From contig NZ_JAVDQG010000004.1 of NCBI RefSeq assembly GCF_031454155.1, positions 409,798 to 473,797 of the forward strand: DNA of 64,000 bases, written 5' to 3'. The stretch is from Desmospora profundinema (lineage in GTDB: Bacteria; Bacillota; Bacilli; Thermoactinomycetales; DSM-45169). Under the pieces are notes generated by a model. It was not told the origin of the DNA, made no database searches, and saw nothing but the letters and a program-made list of their open reading frames with translations. This document shows, one piece after another, positions 1 to 9,217 of this stretch. Numbering within the stretch: position 1 is the first letter of the stretch; every line of letters begins with the position of its first letter. A program made the position numbers and the translations under genes.

Positions 1-42
1 AGCCCTACTGCTGGCGAAAAGGGACTTTTTTACGGGACAGGT

Positions 43-89
43 CTGACATCGGGGAGAATTTAAACTCTTCTTCGATGTCAGGCTTTTTT
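43..89 (+). terminator. Intrinsic terminator
   Basis: The arms CTGACATCG (43-51) and CGATGTCAG (73-81) form a perfect stem followed by a T6 run. It probably ends a gene lying left of the window. Confidence 0.75.
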
Positions 90-180
90 ATGGGTTGGGG
101 GATCCACGGGAGAAATATTGAGGGAGACGCGTGTACAATAGAGGCGAAACGAGGAAAACAACGGTATCCCGTTGGAAAAG

Positions 181-231
181 ACAGGCCGGGCATCGGAATC
201 GCCCCTCTTCCGATGCCCGGCCTGTTTTTTT
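181..231 (+). terminator. Very strong intrinsic terminator
   Basis: ACAGGCCGGGCATCGGAA pairs with TTCCGATGCCCGGCCTGT around a short loop and is followed by T7. It is the second terminator within 150 bases, which leaves a short stretch (about 90-180) that could be a small transcript. Confidence 0.85.
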
Positions 232-283
232 ATGCCCTCCCCCAAAGGGCTCGTCTAACAAGGGGCAGGGGATCTTGATAGAT

Positions 284-733
284 TTAGAGAAGAAAAGTGA
301 GAAGATAAGAAAGTGCTGTTATCAAAAGACCCGTGATCAAAGCAATGGAAGCGGCCCAATTCACTTGGCTGGCCCGTTCTTTTCGTTGTCCATCCTCTTC
401 ACCTAATGGTTCATCATATCCACCGTACTCCTTTTCCGCTTTGGAAGAGAACATGGCGCGGAATCCTTTGGAGAACAGACTGAAAAATCCGCCCGAGATC
501 ACGGTATAAATTCCCGCCACGACGAGAAGGATCATGCCCACCAAGAATAAATTGTCGATCAATCGGAATGTTGTTCCGCCGGATGCGGCATAACAAGCTG
601 CTACAATCAGGATGCTGGCAACGAGGGACCATAGAGTTCGGCTCTTTCGCAAATGGGGTTCCTCCTTTCCGATATCGGGTGTGATGAATCGTTTTTCCAC
701 AAGAAAGGGCTTTTCTCCTTTGACTATTTCCAT
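284..733 (-). CDS. DUF3899-type small membrane protein
   Basis: The product is 149 aa. It has a hydrophobic segment near residues 31-50, a second near 57-80 (the LVGMILLVVAGIY stretch typical of DUF3899 proteins) and a C-terminal one at about 127-148. Between the second and third lies a polar, acidic stretch (roughly residues 95-122). The start is the ATG at 733, preceded by an AGGA-type ribosome site. The gene stands alone, convergent with the two terminators at the left edge. The molecular function is unknown, and the family name is assigned from memory of the motif, not from a search. Confidence 0.7.
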   Translation of the reverse strand: MEIVKGEKPFLVEKRFITPDIGKEEPHLRKSRTLWSLVASILIVAACYAASGGTTFRLIDNLFLVGMILLVVAGIYTVISGGFFSLFSKGFRAMFSSKAEKEYGGYDEPLGEEDGQRKERASQVNWAASIALITGLLITALSYLLTFLL

Positions 734-976
734 AAAGAATCCTGGTTTTTTATAAAAGGAAACTTGTTTTTATTATATACCATATTTTATGAAATATAAT
801 GATAGCGATTGCAAACTTTAATCTCTAATAATTTTGCGACAACTCTTTCCTCCCCTGTGATTTTCATTTATAATGGACAAGGTCATAATTTTATTCGATG
901 GATTTCATCCTAGTAATGGTTTATAAAAAAATCCCTGCCAAACTCTGGTTTTAATAAGAATGGGGGAGAATCGAAC

Positions 977-2602
977 ATGAGGAAACGGTTGACGATGGTC
1001 CTCACCTTGCTGACGGTATTCAGTTTGGTATTGGCCGGGTGTGGCGGTGTGCAGACCGGAGCACAGGATGGGGAAAAGGGTATCGACGAGAACCAAGAGC
1101 TGAACATGACCTTTCCGACAGAACCGCCAACCCTGGACTCTTCGCTGGCCAGTGATGCGTATTCCTTTGATATTTTGAACAATGTGATGGAAGGATTATA
1201 TCGCCTCAACAAGGATAACAAGCCGGAACCGGCCATGGCCTCCAGCGTCGACATCTCCGACGATAAAACGACCTACACATTTTCATTGCGCGACGCCAAC
1301 TGGAGTAATGGCGAACCGGTAACGGCCCATGATTTTGAGTACGCCTGGAAGCGTACGCTCAACCCCGAAACCAAAGCGGAGTATTCTTACATCCTTTACC
1401 CGGTGAAAAATGCAGAGGCCTATAATACCGGGGAAGCTTCCGCAGATGACGTGGGAGTCAAAGCAGTGGATGAAAAGACCCTGGAAGTGCAATTGGAAGC
1501 CCCCAGTCCTTACTTTCTCAGCCTGACCGCCTTTGCCACCTACCTGCCGCTGAATGAGAGTGCGGTGGAGGAATTCGGGAATAAATACGGAACAGAAGCG
1601 GATCAAATGGTCTTTAACGGCCCCTATGATATAGCGGAATGGAAACATGAACAAAGCATTCAATTGAAGAAAAGCAAAACGTATTGGGATCGGAACGTGG
1701 TTCGGTTGGAGACGGTCAACTTAAACATCGTGAAAGATACCGCCACAGGCGTCAACCTGTATACGGGAAATCAGGTGGATGTGGCGGAGTTGAGCTCCAG
1801 TTTGGCGGAAGCTTTCCAGAAGAGTCCGGAGTACTTACCGTTTACCGGAGCGGCCACCCAGTATTTGGTCTTTAACACCAACAACGATTTCCTCTCCAAC
1901 GAGAATGTCCGGAAGGCCATCAGTTTTGCGATTGACCGTGAATCCCTCGTGAAAATTATGAAGGATGGTTCGGAACCCGCCTTCGGCTTTGTGCCGCCCT
2001 CGATCTTCACCAGTGACAACCAGGTATTTCGGGATGTGGCTTCTGACGGTCATCAGTACAGTCCGCAGGAGGCGCAGCGGATGTTGAAAGAAGGAATGGA
2101 GGAACTCGGCTTCTCCACCACCCCGCGCATCACGCTGTTGAGCTATGATGATGAACGGCGTCAGGCGGCTGTGTTTATGCAGGAGCAGTTGCGCAACAAT
2201 CTGGATCTGGATGTTCAGATCGATCCCAAACCCTTTAAACAGAAACTGGATCGCGAGCTGGCTGGCGACTTTGAAATCACCTTTGCCGGGTGGGGGGCGG
2301 ATTACAACGACCCGCAAACCTTCCTCGACATCTATGTGAGTGACGGTCCCTACAACTGGGCGGATTGGTCCAGCAAAGAGTACGATGAATTAATCCAGAA
2401 ATCAAAAGGCAACACCAACAACGAAGAACGGACTCAAAACTTTGTAGAGGCGGAAAAACTTTTGTTGGATGAAGCGCCCATTGCACCGATTCTGTATCGT
2501 GGCAAGATTTTCCTCCAAAAACAGTATGTCAAAAATATTTATCGCCATCCCGTGGGTGCTGAGTTGAGCCTGAAGTGGGCTTATATAGACGGAAAAGAAT
2601 AA
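977..2602 (+). CDS. oppA: Oligopeptide ABC transporter substrate-binding lipoprotein
   Basis: This 541-aa extracellular solute-binding protein (family 5, OppA/DppA type) captures peptides outside the membrane for the downstream permease. A lipoprotein signal ends in LAGC with the lipidated Cys at about 22. Family features are visible: the PPTLDSS start of the mature domain, NGEPVTAHDFEYAWKR near residue 110, and the C-terminal FAGWGADYNDPQTFLD block. The ATG at 977 follows a GGGGGAGAA ribosome site. It has its own terminator at 2621, so it is probably a separate transcription unit from the paralogue that follows. The two proteins clearly share ancestry along their whole length and may differ in peptide preference. 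Confidence 0.93.
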   Translation: MRKRLTMVLTLLTVFSLVLAGCGGVQTGAQDGEKGIDENQELNMTFPTEPPTLDSSLASDAYSFDILNNVMEGLYRLNKDNKPEPAMASSVDISDDKTTYTFSLRDANWSNGEPVTAHDFEYAWKRTLNPETKAEYSYILYPVKNAEAYNTGEASADDVGVKAVDEKTLEVQLEAPSPYFLSLTAFATYLPLNESAVEEFGNKYGTEADQMVFNGPYDIAEWKHEQSIQLKKSKTYWDRNVVRLETVNLNIVKDTATGVNLYTGNQVDVAELSSSLAEAFQKSPEYLPFTGAATQYLVFNTNNDFLSNENVRKAISFAIDRESLVKIMKDGSEPAFGFVPPSIFTSDNQVFRDVASDGHQYSPQEAQRMLKEGMEELGFSTTPRITLLSYDDERRQAAVFMQEQLRNNLDLDVQIDPKPFKQKLDRELAGDFEITFAGWGADYNDPQTFLDIYVSDGPYNWADWSSKEYDELIQKSKGNTNNEERTQNFVEAEKLLLDEAPIAPILYRGKIFLQKQYVKNIYRHPVGAELSLKWAYIDGKE

Positions 2603-2620
2603 TAATCGCAGGTTTTTTAC

Positions 2621-2662
2621 AAAGAAAGAATCCTCGTTTTCCAATGGGGATTCTTTCTTTTG
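2621..2662 (+). terminator. Terminator after first oppA
   Basis: AAAGAAAGAATCC (2621-2633) pairs with GGATTCTTTCTTT (2648-2660). The stem is A/T-flanked and sits just after the first oppA stop codon. Confidence 0.75.
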
Positions 2663-2757
2663 TTAGTAAATAAATAGAATAAACATCCATAAAATTCGTC
2701 TTTGATTTTTTATGCAATTGAAGATATGATAGTTATGGCACATATAATTACGCTAAA

Positions 2758-2785
2758 TTGTGTGAAATTTATCCCGTTTTATACT
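2758..2785 (+). promoter_or_regulatory. Possible sigma-A promoter for oppA2-oppBCDF
   Basis: TTGTGT (2758) and TATACT (2780) are separated by 16 bases. They are followed by a ~160-base leader containing a TTCGACC-TCTC-GGTCGAA hairpin (2824-2841). Only the sequence match supports this. Confidence 0.35.
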
Positions 2786-2952
2786 GCATTCGTATAACCT
2801 ACATAGGGTGGAGCGGGAGGAATTTCGACCTCTCGGTCGAATTGAATCATTTGGACAACCGGTTTCAACTTTATCACTTCATTACTTGGGTGTTATGGGT
2901 TTTGCCTATGACATAAACAGAAAAATTTCATCCTTATAAGGGGGGAATCCTA

Positions 2953-4569
2953 GTGGGCAAGAGGTTTCAACTATCGCTGGCCATCTTGTTGGCCGCCAGT
3001 CTGTTTTTGAGTGCCTGCGGCGGTGTGGATCAAGCGGCTGACGGCGGGGAGGGCAAACAAGTCCTCAATCTAATGCAGACGTCGGAACCACCGGGATTGG
3101 ACAGCGCCACCACCACTGATGCAGTATCCAATGAAATTTTGAATAACGTCATGGAAGGTCTCTACCGCCTGGACAAGAACAACGAGCCGGTTGAAGGAAT
3201 GGCCGAGGATGTGGAGATCAGCAAAGATAAAAAGACCTACACCTTCAAACTTCGCGAGGCCGAATGGAGCGACGGGGAGCCGGTGACGGCGCAGGATTTC
3301 GAGTATGCCTGGAAGCGGGCCCTGGATCCTAAAACCAAGTCTGAATACGCATACATCATGTACCCGGTCAAAGGTGCTCAGAAATACAACACTGGAAAAG
3401 GCAACCCGGAAGATGTGGGTGTGAAAGCACTGGATGATAAAACCCTTGAAGTGAAATTGGAGGAACCGATTCCGTACTTCCAAGGATTGCTCACCTTTAC
3501 CACCTTCTACCCGCAGCGGGAGGATATCCTTGAAGAACATGGGAACAAATATGCCACTGAAGTGGACAAGATGGTCTACAACGGCCCCTTCGTGATGTCC
3601 GACTGGCAGCACCAAAAGAGCTACCAGCTTAAGAAAAACGATAAATACTGGGATCATGAGTCCGTGAAGTTGGTTGAAATCAACTTCAGCATTGTGAAAG
3701 AAACCTCCACCGGGGTGAACCTGTTTGAGACCGGTAAACTGGATGTAGCCACGTTGAGCGACGATTTCGTCGACAAGTATGCAGACAGTGAATCGGTGGT
3801 TGAAGTTCCCGAGTCCACTACGTTCTATCTGCAATTCAACACCGATGAAAAGTTCTTCGACAACGGCAAGATCCGGAAGGCCTTCTCCATGGTGCTGGAT
3901 CGCAGCACGATTACGGACAAACTCCGTAAAGACGGTTCCGAACCGGCTGCCGGATTGGTTCCTTCCGTGATTCAAGTGGAGGACCAATCGTTCCGTGAAC
4001 TTTCCGGTAACCATATTAAACCGAAAGCCGACCCGAAAGAAGCCAAGAAGTTGCTGAAAGAAGGGTTAAAAGAAGTCGGCCTGGATAAACTGCCGACGGT
4101 GGAATTGATCGGTTACGATCACGATCAAGGAAAGAAAGAACAAGAGTATATGAAAGAAGCGTTGGAAAGTGCATTAGACATCAATGTCAAAATCCAAATC
4201 CTTCCTTTCGAGCAGAAACTGGATCGCGAATCCAACGGAGACTTCCAATTTAGCTTCGCCGGCTGGGGTGCCGATTACAACGACCCCATGACCTTCATGG
4301 ATCTGATGGTCACCGATGGTCCTTACAATCGGGGCGGGTGGAGCAACAAAGAGTACGACAAGTTGATTGAAAAATCCCTGTCCAACCCGGACTTCGAAGA
4401 GCGCGCCAAAGACTTGGCCACAGCGGAGAAGATCCTGATGAACGAGATGGGTCTGGTGCCGATTTACCACCGTTCCCGCCTGAACCTGCAAGATGAGAAA
4501 GTCAAGGAACTCTACCGCCATCCCTTCGGTGCGGACCGCACCTTTAAGTGGACATACATCGAGGAGTAA
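2953..4569 (+). CDS. oppA: Oligopeptide ABC transporter substrate-binding lipoprotein (second copy)
   Basis: This is a 538-aa OppA-type peptide-binding lipoprotein. Its signal sequence ends LSAC (Cys 22). The mature region contains SEPPGLDSA, the DGEPVTAQDFEYAWKR block and the FAGWGADYNDPMTFMD block, in the same order as the neighbour at 977. Translation starts at GTG 2953 after AAGGGGGGAA. It is the first gene of the oppBCDF block. A large hairpin lies between it and oppB and could set a higher dose of the binding protein than of the membrane subunits. This copy is likely the cognate receptor of the importer, while the upstream paralogue widens the substrate range (inference). Confidence 0.93.
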   Translation: MGKRFQLSLAILLAASLFLSACGGVDQAADGGEGKQVLNLMQTSEPPGLDSATTTDAVSNEILNNVMEGLYRLDKNNEPVEGMAEDVEISKDKKTYTFKLREAEWSDGEPVTAQDFEYAWKRALDPKTKSEYAYIMYPVKGAQKYNTGKGNPEDVGVKALDDKTLEVKLEEPIPYFQGLLTFTTFYPQREDILEEHGNKYATEVDKMVYNGPFVMSDWQHQKSYQLKKNDKYWDHESVKLVEINFSIVKETSTGVNLFETGKLDVATLSDDFVDKYADSESVVEVPESTTFYLQFNTDEKFFDNGKIRKAFSMVLDRSTITDKLRKDGSEPAAGLVPSVIQVEDQSFRELSGNHIKPKADPKEAKKLLKEGLKEVGLDKLPTVELIGYDHDQGKKEQEYMKEALESALDINVKIQILPFEQKLDRESNGDFQFSFAGWGADYNDPMTFMDLMVTDGPYNRGGWSNKEYDKLIEKSLSNPDFEERAKDLATAEKILMNEMGLVPIYHRSRLNLQDEKVKELYRHPFGADRTFKWTYIEE

Positions 4570-4588
4570 GCGAAGAACAGCGCATCTT

Positions 4589-4652
4589 TGGATAGCGGAG
4601 TGCGAGAAGGTATATGGTCCCATCGGGTCATATACCTTCTGTGCGCTATCCA
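4589..4652 (+). terminator. Intercistronic hairpin between oppA2 and oppB
   Basis: A long imperfect stem: TGGATAGCG (4589) with CGCTATCCA (4652 end), and inside it AGAAGGTATATG with CATATACCTTCT. No clear U-run follows, so read-through into oppB is expected. It could be a partial terminator or an mRNA-stabilising 3' structure for the oppA message. Confidence 0.6.
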
Positions 4653-4701
4653 CGGAATAGTCCATAGGATTTAGAAAATTGAACGAAAGGGGAGTGAAGG
4701 C

Positions 4702-5631
4702 ATGGGCCGTTACATTCTGCAACGCGCCATTTACATGGTGATCACCCTATGGGTCATCATCACCATCACGTTTTTCCTGATGAACTTGCTACCGGGTTCC
4801 CCTTTGTCCAACGAAGACCGTCTTCCGCCTGAATTGAAAGAGCAGATTCTGCGCGAATACGGGCTGGATCAACCGCTGCCACTACGGTATGTGCAGTATC
4901 TAGGCAGTTTGCTGCAAGGAGATTTAGGGATTTCGTATCACTATGACGGTCGTTCCGTCTCCGACCTCATTTCACAGGGTTTTCCGGCCTCCGCTCAGAT
5001 CGGGTTGCAAGCGCTGGTATTTGGTGTCCTGCTCGGTGTGATATTGGGCAGTATCGCCGCCTTGCGCCGCGGCACTTGGGTGGATAACGCGGCAACCACC
5101 TTGGCGGTGTTGGGATATTCCATCCCCAGTTTTGTGTTTGCTGCACTCTTATCCTATTATGTCGGCGTAAAGTGGGGGATTCTTCCGCCGGGACTGTGGG
5201 GTACCTGGCAGCACTCCGTCTTGCCGTCGTTGGCGCTGTCCGTGTTGGTGATCGCTCAGATCTCCCGGTACATTCGGACGGAAATGCTGGAAGTGCTCGG
5301 GCAGGACTACATGAAGACGGCGAAAGCAAAGGGATTGTCCCGGGGAGTCACCATCGTGCGCCATGCCTTGCGCAATTCCCTGATTCCGGCCATAACCATC
5401 CTGGGTCCCTTGGCAGTCAATTTGCTCACGGGCACATTGGTGGTGGAACGGATCTTTGGTGTGCCTGGAATGGGATGGATCTTCGTAGAATCCATCAATA
5501 TCAATGACTACACCCTGATTATGGGTGTTACCATTTTCTACAGCTTTCTGATTATCCTCAGTATGTTTATCGTCGATGTCCTGTACGGCGTAGTCGACCC
5601 GCGGATCCGCATCACGGAAGCAAAGGAGTGA
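4702..5631 (+). CDS. oppB: Oligopeptide ABC transporter permease OppB
   Basis: This 309-aa integral membrane protein is one of the two translocation subunits of the peptide importer. It begins with the usual GRYILQRAIYMVITLWVI helix and the NLLPGSP motif of OppB/DppB proteins. The EAA-type loop for ATPase contact is seen as DYMKTAKAKGLS about two thirds along, followed by the VERIFGVPGMG signature. The ATG at 4702 has a GAAAGGGGAG ribosome site. oppC starts 8 bases after its stop, so the two are translated from one message. Confidence 0.95.
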   Translation: MGRYILQRAIYMVITLWVIITITFFLMNLLPGSPLSNEDRLPPELKEQILREYGLDQPLPLRYVQYLGSLLQGDLGISYHYDGRSVSDLISQGFPASAQIGLQALVFGVLLGVILGSIAALRRGTWVDNAATTLAVLGYSIPSFVFAALLSYYVGVKWGILPPGLWGTWQHSVLPSLALSVLVIAQISRYIRTEMLEVLGQDYMKTAKAKGLSRGVTIVRHALRNSLIPAITILGPLAVNLLTGTLVVERIFGVPGMGWIFVESININDYTLIMGVTIFYSFLIILSMFIVDVLYGVVDPRIRITEAKE

Positions 5632-5638
5632 ACGGAAC

Positions 5639-6559
5639 ATGGCGAAAAACGTAACGCCGGATTTGTTTGAACCGGCCCATATCCAGCAGTCGGAACAGGA
5701 AATGGTCCGCCGCAAGCGGATCGGCTTTTGGCAGGATGCCTGGCGCCGGTTCCGTTCCAACTGGGGAGCGATGATCGGACTGTTCTTGATTCTTGTGATC
5801 GGGGTAATGGCCGTCGTGGGACCGGAGATGAATCCCTACACGATCAATCAACAGCAGTATGAATATCTGAATCAATCTTCTTTTGGCGACTACTGGTTCG
5901 GTACGGATGCTTTGGGAAGGGATTTGTGGACCCGTACCTGGTACGGAGCGGGCATTTCCCTGTTGATCGCCTTGATTGCGGCGGGAATCGATCTGACGAT
6001 CGGGTTGACCTACGGTGCGATTTCGGGTTATTTCGGTGGACGGGTGGACACCTGGATGCAGCGGGTGATTGAGGTCCTCTACGGTATTCCCAACCTGATT
6101 ATGATCATCTTGCTTCTGTTGGTGTTAGAACCGGGGATCTTTGCAATCGCCTTGGCCATTTCACTGACCGGTTGGGTGCCGATGGCCCGAATTGTGCGAG
6201 CGCAGATGCTGAAGCTGAAATCCCAGGAATACGTGTTGGCTGCCCGCACGCTGGGGGCAGGGAGCCGTCGGATGCTGACCAAGCATCTTTTGCCCAATGT
6301 ATTCGGACCGGTCATTATCACCATTATGTTTACCATTCCCACTGCTATCTTTTTTGAAGCGTTTCTCGGCTTTATCGGGCTGGGTCTCAATCCGCCCCAG
6401 GCCAGTTTGGGCGTGTTGATCAATGACGGCTACAAGTTATTGCAGTTGTATCCGTATCAAACCTTTATCCCGGCAGCGGTATTGTCCTTGCTGATGTTTA
6501 GTTTCAACCTGTTGGGTGACGGATTGCGGGATGCCCTGGATCCCAAACTGCGCCAATAA
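5639..6559 (+). CDS. oppC: Oligopeptide ABC transporter permease OppC
   Basis: This 306-aa second permease subunit carries the OppC-specific N-terminal extension (RFRSNWGAMIGL) ahead of the transport domain. The FGTDALGRDLWTRTWYGA signature sits after the first helix, and the EAA loop reads EYVLAARTLGAG. It forms the heterodimeric channel with OppB and docks on OppD/OppF. The start codon at 5639 follows AAAGGAG, which overlaps the end of oppB. Confidence 0.95.
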   Translation: MAKNVTPDLFEPAHIQQSEQEMVRRKRIGFWQDAWRRFRSNWGAMIGLFLILVIGVMAVVGPEMNPYTINQQQYEYLNQSSFGDYWFGTDALGRDLWTRTWYGAGISLLIALIAAGIDLTIGLTYGAISGYFGGRVDTWMQRVIEVLYGIPNLIMIILLLLVLEPGIFAIALAISLTGWVPMARIVRAQMLKLKSQEYVLAARTLGAGSRRMLTKHLLPNVFGPVIITIMFTIPTAIFFEAFLGFIGLGLNPPQASLGVLINDGYKLLQLYPYQTFIPAAVLSLLMFSFNLLGDGLRDALDPKLRQ

Positions 6560-6578
6560 AGAAAGGAGGGACCCTGTG

Positions 6579-7610
6579 ATGGAAAACAACTTGCTGCAAG
6601 TAAAAGACCTGCATGTCTCCTTTTCCACCTACAATGGGGAAGTGAAGGCGGTACGCGGCGTCAGCTTCGATGTTCGCAAAGGGGAAACCGTCGCAGTGGT
6701 GGGGGAATCCGGCTGCGGGAAAAGTGTCACTTCCCAAAGCATCATGCGCCTTATTCCCCGGCCGCCGGGGGTGTTTAAAAAAGGGGAAATCCTCTTTAAC
6801 GGCAAAGATTTAACCAAGTTGCGGGAGCAGGAGATGGAAAAGATTCGCGGGAAAGAGATCGCGATGATCTTTCAGGACCCGATGACTTCCCTGAACCCGA
6901 CGATGACCGTGGGTCGTCAAATTATGGAGGGGTTGATCAAACACCAACACCTATCCAAGGACAAAGCGAAAGTCCGTGCCTTGGAGATGCTGCGATTGGT
7001 GGGGATTCCCAGCCCGGAATCCCGGATCAACCAGTATCCGCACCAATTCAGCGGCGGTATGCGTCAACGGGCCATGATCGCCATCGCATTAGCCTGCGCT
7101 CCCAAACTGCTCATCGCCGACGAGCCGACCACTGCCTTGGATGTAACCATCCAGGCGCAGATTCTGGATTTGATGAACGAACTGAAGGAGAAGTTGAACA
7201 CGTCCATCATCCTGATCACCCATGATTTGGGTGTCGTGGCGGAAACGGCTGACCGGGTCGTGGTGATGTATGCCGGCAAGGTGATTGAGTCGGGCACCGT
7301 GGAAGAGATTTTTTATCACCCGCGTCACCCCTATACATGGGGACTGATGGGATCGATGCCCCGGCTGGATCAAACGCGGGAGCAGGAGCTCAACCCGATC
7401 ACGGGTACCCCGCCGGATCTACTGTCGCCGCCGAAGGGTTGTCCCTTTGCCGCCCGGTGCAAGCATGCCATGAAGATCTGTACACAAGAGATGCCGGAGA
7501 CCACCGTTGTCGGCCGCGACGGATTTCATCAGGTGGCATGCTGGCTTGAACACCCGATGGCACCTGCGGTTGAACCGCCGGCTGAAGTAGTGGGAGGGGG
7601 ATCCAAATGA
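6579..7610 (+). CDS. oppD: Oligopeptide ABC transporter ATPase OppD
   Basis: This 343-aa cytosolic ATPase powers peptide import. Walker A is GESGCGKS (about 42-49), the ABC signature is FSGGMRQR, and Walker B is LLIADEPT followed by TALD. The C-terminal oligopeptide-transporter extension contains the Cys-rich stretch [14 protein letters not shown], typical of OppD/DppD. The open frame extends upstream, but the ATG at 6579, eight bases after AAAGGAGGG, is the supported start. The stop overlaps the oppF start by four bases (ATGA), indicating translational coupling. Confidence 0.95.
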   Translation: MENNLLQVKDLHVSFSTYNGEVKAVRGVSFDVRKGETVAVVGESGCGKSVTSQSIMRLIPRPPGVFKKGEILFNGKDLTKLREQEMEKIRGKEIAMIFQDPMTSLNPTMTVGRQIMEGLIKHQHLSKDKAKVRALEMLRLVGIPSPESRINQYPHQFSGGMRQRAMIAIALACAPKLLIADEPTTALDVTIQAQILDLMNELKEKLNTSIILITHDLGVVAETADRVVVMYAGKVIESGTVEEIFYHPRHPYTWGLMGSMPRLDQTREQELNPITGTPPDLLSPPKGCPFAARCKHAMKICTQEMPETTVVGRDGFHQVACWLEHPMAPAVEPPAEVVGGGSK

Positions 7611-8617
7611 GCATGAATGAACCCCGGGTGGAAAAAATCCTGGAAGTGAAGAATGTGAAGAAACACTTTCATATGGGGGGCGGCCAAGTCGTTAAAGCGG
7701 TGGACGATGTCAGCTTTGAGGTATATAAAGGGGAAACATTGGGCCTGGTGGGGGAGTCCGGTTGTGGCAAATCCACCATCGGCCGGACGATCATCCGCTT
7801 GTATGAGGCCACTGACGGAGAGGTTCGCTTTAAAGGGCGCACCACCAAAAATCTGAAGGGCCGCAACCTAAAGGATTTCAACCGGGAAATGCAGATGATT
7901 TTCCAGGACCCTTATGCCTCCCTGAACCCCCGTATGACCGTAGGTGACATTATCGCCGAGGGTTTGGATATCCACGGATTGGCCAAGGGCAGAGCGCGGC
8001 GGTTGCGTGTGATGGAATTATTGAAGACGGTGGGTCTCAACGAAGAACATGCGGAGCGGTTTCCTCACGAATTTAGCGGGGGGCAGCGACAGCGGATCGG
8101 AATCGCCCGGGCGCTGGCGGTCGATCCGGATTTTATCATTGCGGACGAGCCCATCTCCGCTCTGGATGTATCCATTCAGGCGCAGGTTGTCAACCTGATG
8201 AAGAAGTTGCAGCGGGAAAAAGGGCTTACCTATTTATTTATCGCTCATGATTTGTCCATGGTAAAGTACATCAGTGACCGGGTCGGGGTCATGTACCTGG
8301 GCAACCTGGTGGAATTGGCGGAAAGTCAGGAGCTGTACGACAATCCGCTTCATCCCTACACGGAGGCACTTCTGTCCGCGGTGCCGATTCCGGACCCCGG
8401 TATGGAAGGCAAGCGGGAACGGATTATTCTTGAAGGGGATGTTCCCAGCCCCATCGATCCGCCCAGCGGTTGCCGCTTTCGGACCCGCTGTCCGAAAGTG
8501 ATGGACATCTGTGTCAAGGAGAGTCCAAAATGGCAGGAAGTACGCCCCATGCATTGGGTTTCCTGTCACTTATACCAAGAGGAATCCCTCGAAAAAGAAG
8601 AACGGAACAAGCGGTAA
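7607..8617 (+). CDS. oppF: Oligopeptide ABC transporter ATPase OppF
   Basis: This 336-aa second ATPase forms the OppD/OppF heterodimer. Walker [10 protein letters not shown], signature FSGGQRQR and Walker [12 protein letters not shown] are intact. The C-terminal oligopeptide motif ([19 protein letters not shown]) is present. It starts at ATG 7607, inside the last codons of oppD, after GGGAGGGGG. It is the last gene of the operon, and a hairpin terminator follows at once. Confidence 0.95.
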   Translation: MSMNEPRVEKILEVKNVKKHFHMGGGQVVKAVDDVSFEVYKGETLGLVGESGCGKSTIGRTIIRLYEATDGEVRFKGRTTKNLKGRNLKDFNREMQMIFQDPYASLNPRMTVGDIIAEGLDIHGLAKGRARRLRVMELLKTVGLNEEHAERFPHEFSGGQRQRIGIARALAVDPDFIIADEPISALDVSIQAQVVNLMKKLQREKGLTYLFIAHDLSMVKYISDRVGVMYLGNLVELAESQELYDNPLHPYTEALLSAVPIPDPGMEGKRERIILEGDVPSPIDPPSGCRFRTRCPKVMDICVKESPKWQEVRPMHWVSCHLYQEESLEKEERNKR

Positions 8618-8621
8618 CAAA

Positions 8622-8664
8622 CAATCAAGCATCTCCCGGAAAAGCCGAGGGATGCTTGATTTCT
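8622..8664 (+). terminator. Terminator of the opp operon
   Basis: AATCAAGCATC pairs with GATGCTTGATT with an inner CCGG/CCG stem. It ends in TTTCT and lies five bases after the oppF stop. Confidence 0.75.
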
Positions 8665-8727
8665 CGTCCTATAAAAAGTGAAAAACCCTTCCCGGACGGG
8701 GAAGGGGAGTGGATTGGCTATGAGTGA

Positions 8728-8958
8728 TCAGAGCACTTGTTCCACTTCGGTGACACCCGGAACTTCTTCCACCAAAGCGCGTTCGATCCCGGCTTTCAGG
8801 GTGATGGTGGAGCTGGGGCAACTGCCGCATGCTCCCAGGAGGCGGACACGCACCACACCGTCCACGATTTCCACCAATTCGACGTCTCCGCCGTCCCGTT
8901 GAATGAAGGGACGCAATTTATCCAAGACTTCTTGTACTTGTGTTTCCATGGGTTCCAT
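8728..8958 (-). CDS. NifU C-terminal (NFU) domain Fe-S protein
   Basis: This 76-aa protein consists only of the NFU domain. It has the typical order: a long N-terminal helix with [17 protein letters not shown], then the cluster-binding motif GACGSCPSS (C-x2-C) and the [10 protein letters not shown] helix. Stand-alone NFU proteins bind a [4Fe-4S] cluster between two monomers and hand it to targets. The ATG at 8958 has a GAAAGGAGA ribosome site. It is on the opposite strand to its neighbours and probably monocistronic. Related to B. subtilis YutI. Confidence 0.9.
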   Translation of the reverse strand: MEPMETQVQEVLDKLRPFIQRDGGDVELVEIVDGVVRVRLLGACGSCPSSTITLKAGIERALVEEVPGVTEVEQVL

Positions 8959-9103
8959 CTCCTTTCAGAGGCTCTATACGAACCCCGACCGATCTAGCCC
9001 TTCTATGGCTATTGTAGTCAGTTTCCCCGGACAAATCAATCCGTCTGTTTTCATAAATGATTCCTATTTTTATTATACCGAAAGGAAGGAAAAAAGTCGC
9101 GCC

Positions 9104-9132
9104 TAATAAACTTATTATTCCTATGCGAATAA
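9104..9132. promoter_or_regulatory. Palindromic operator candidates upstream of mccA
   Basis: Two interlocked palindromes lie about 85-115 bases before mccA: TAATAA-AC-TTATTA (9104-9117) and TTATTC-N6-GAATAA (9115-9132). In B. subtilis mccAB is repressed by CymR, whose sites are AT-rich and contain ATTCC-like half sites. Assigning CymR here is inference. Confidence 0.35.
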
Positions 9133-9217
9133 AATGTTTTGTGAGGGCGTACAGTCATGGTAAGATTGAGTGGGTTTGATCTTCCGGAATGTACTCAAGG
9201 GGGAAGTGGAAGAGCCT

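Noticed and set aside
832..874. Promoter TTGCGA...TATAAT before the first oppA
   Set aside because: A good TATAAT (869-874) exists, but no -35 at acceptable spacing; too weak to list.
3070..4014. 314-codon minus-strand frame opposite oppA2
   Set aside because: Antisense shadow; the + strand encodes a clear OppA protein.
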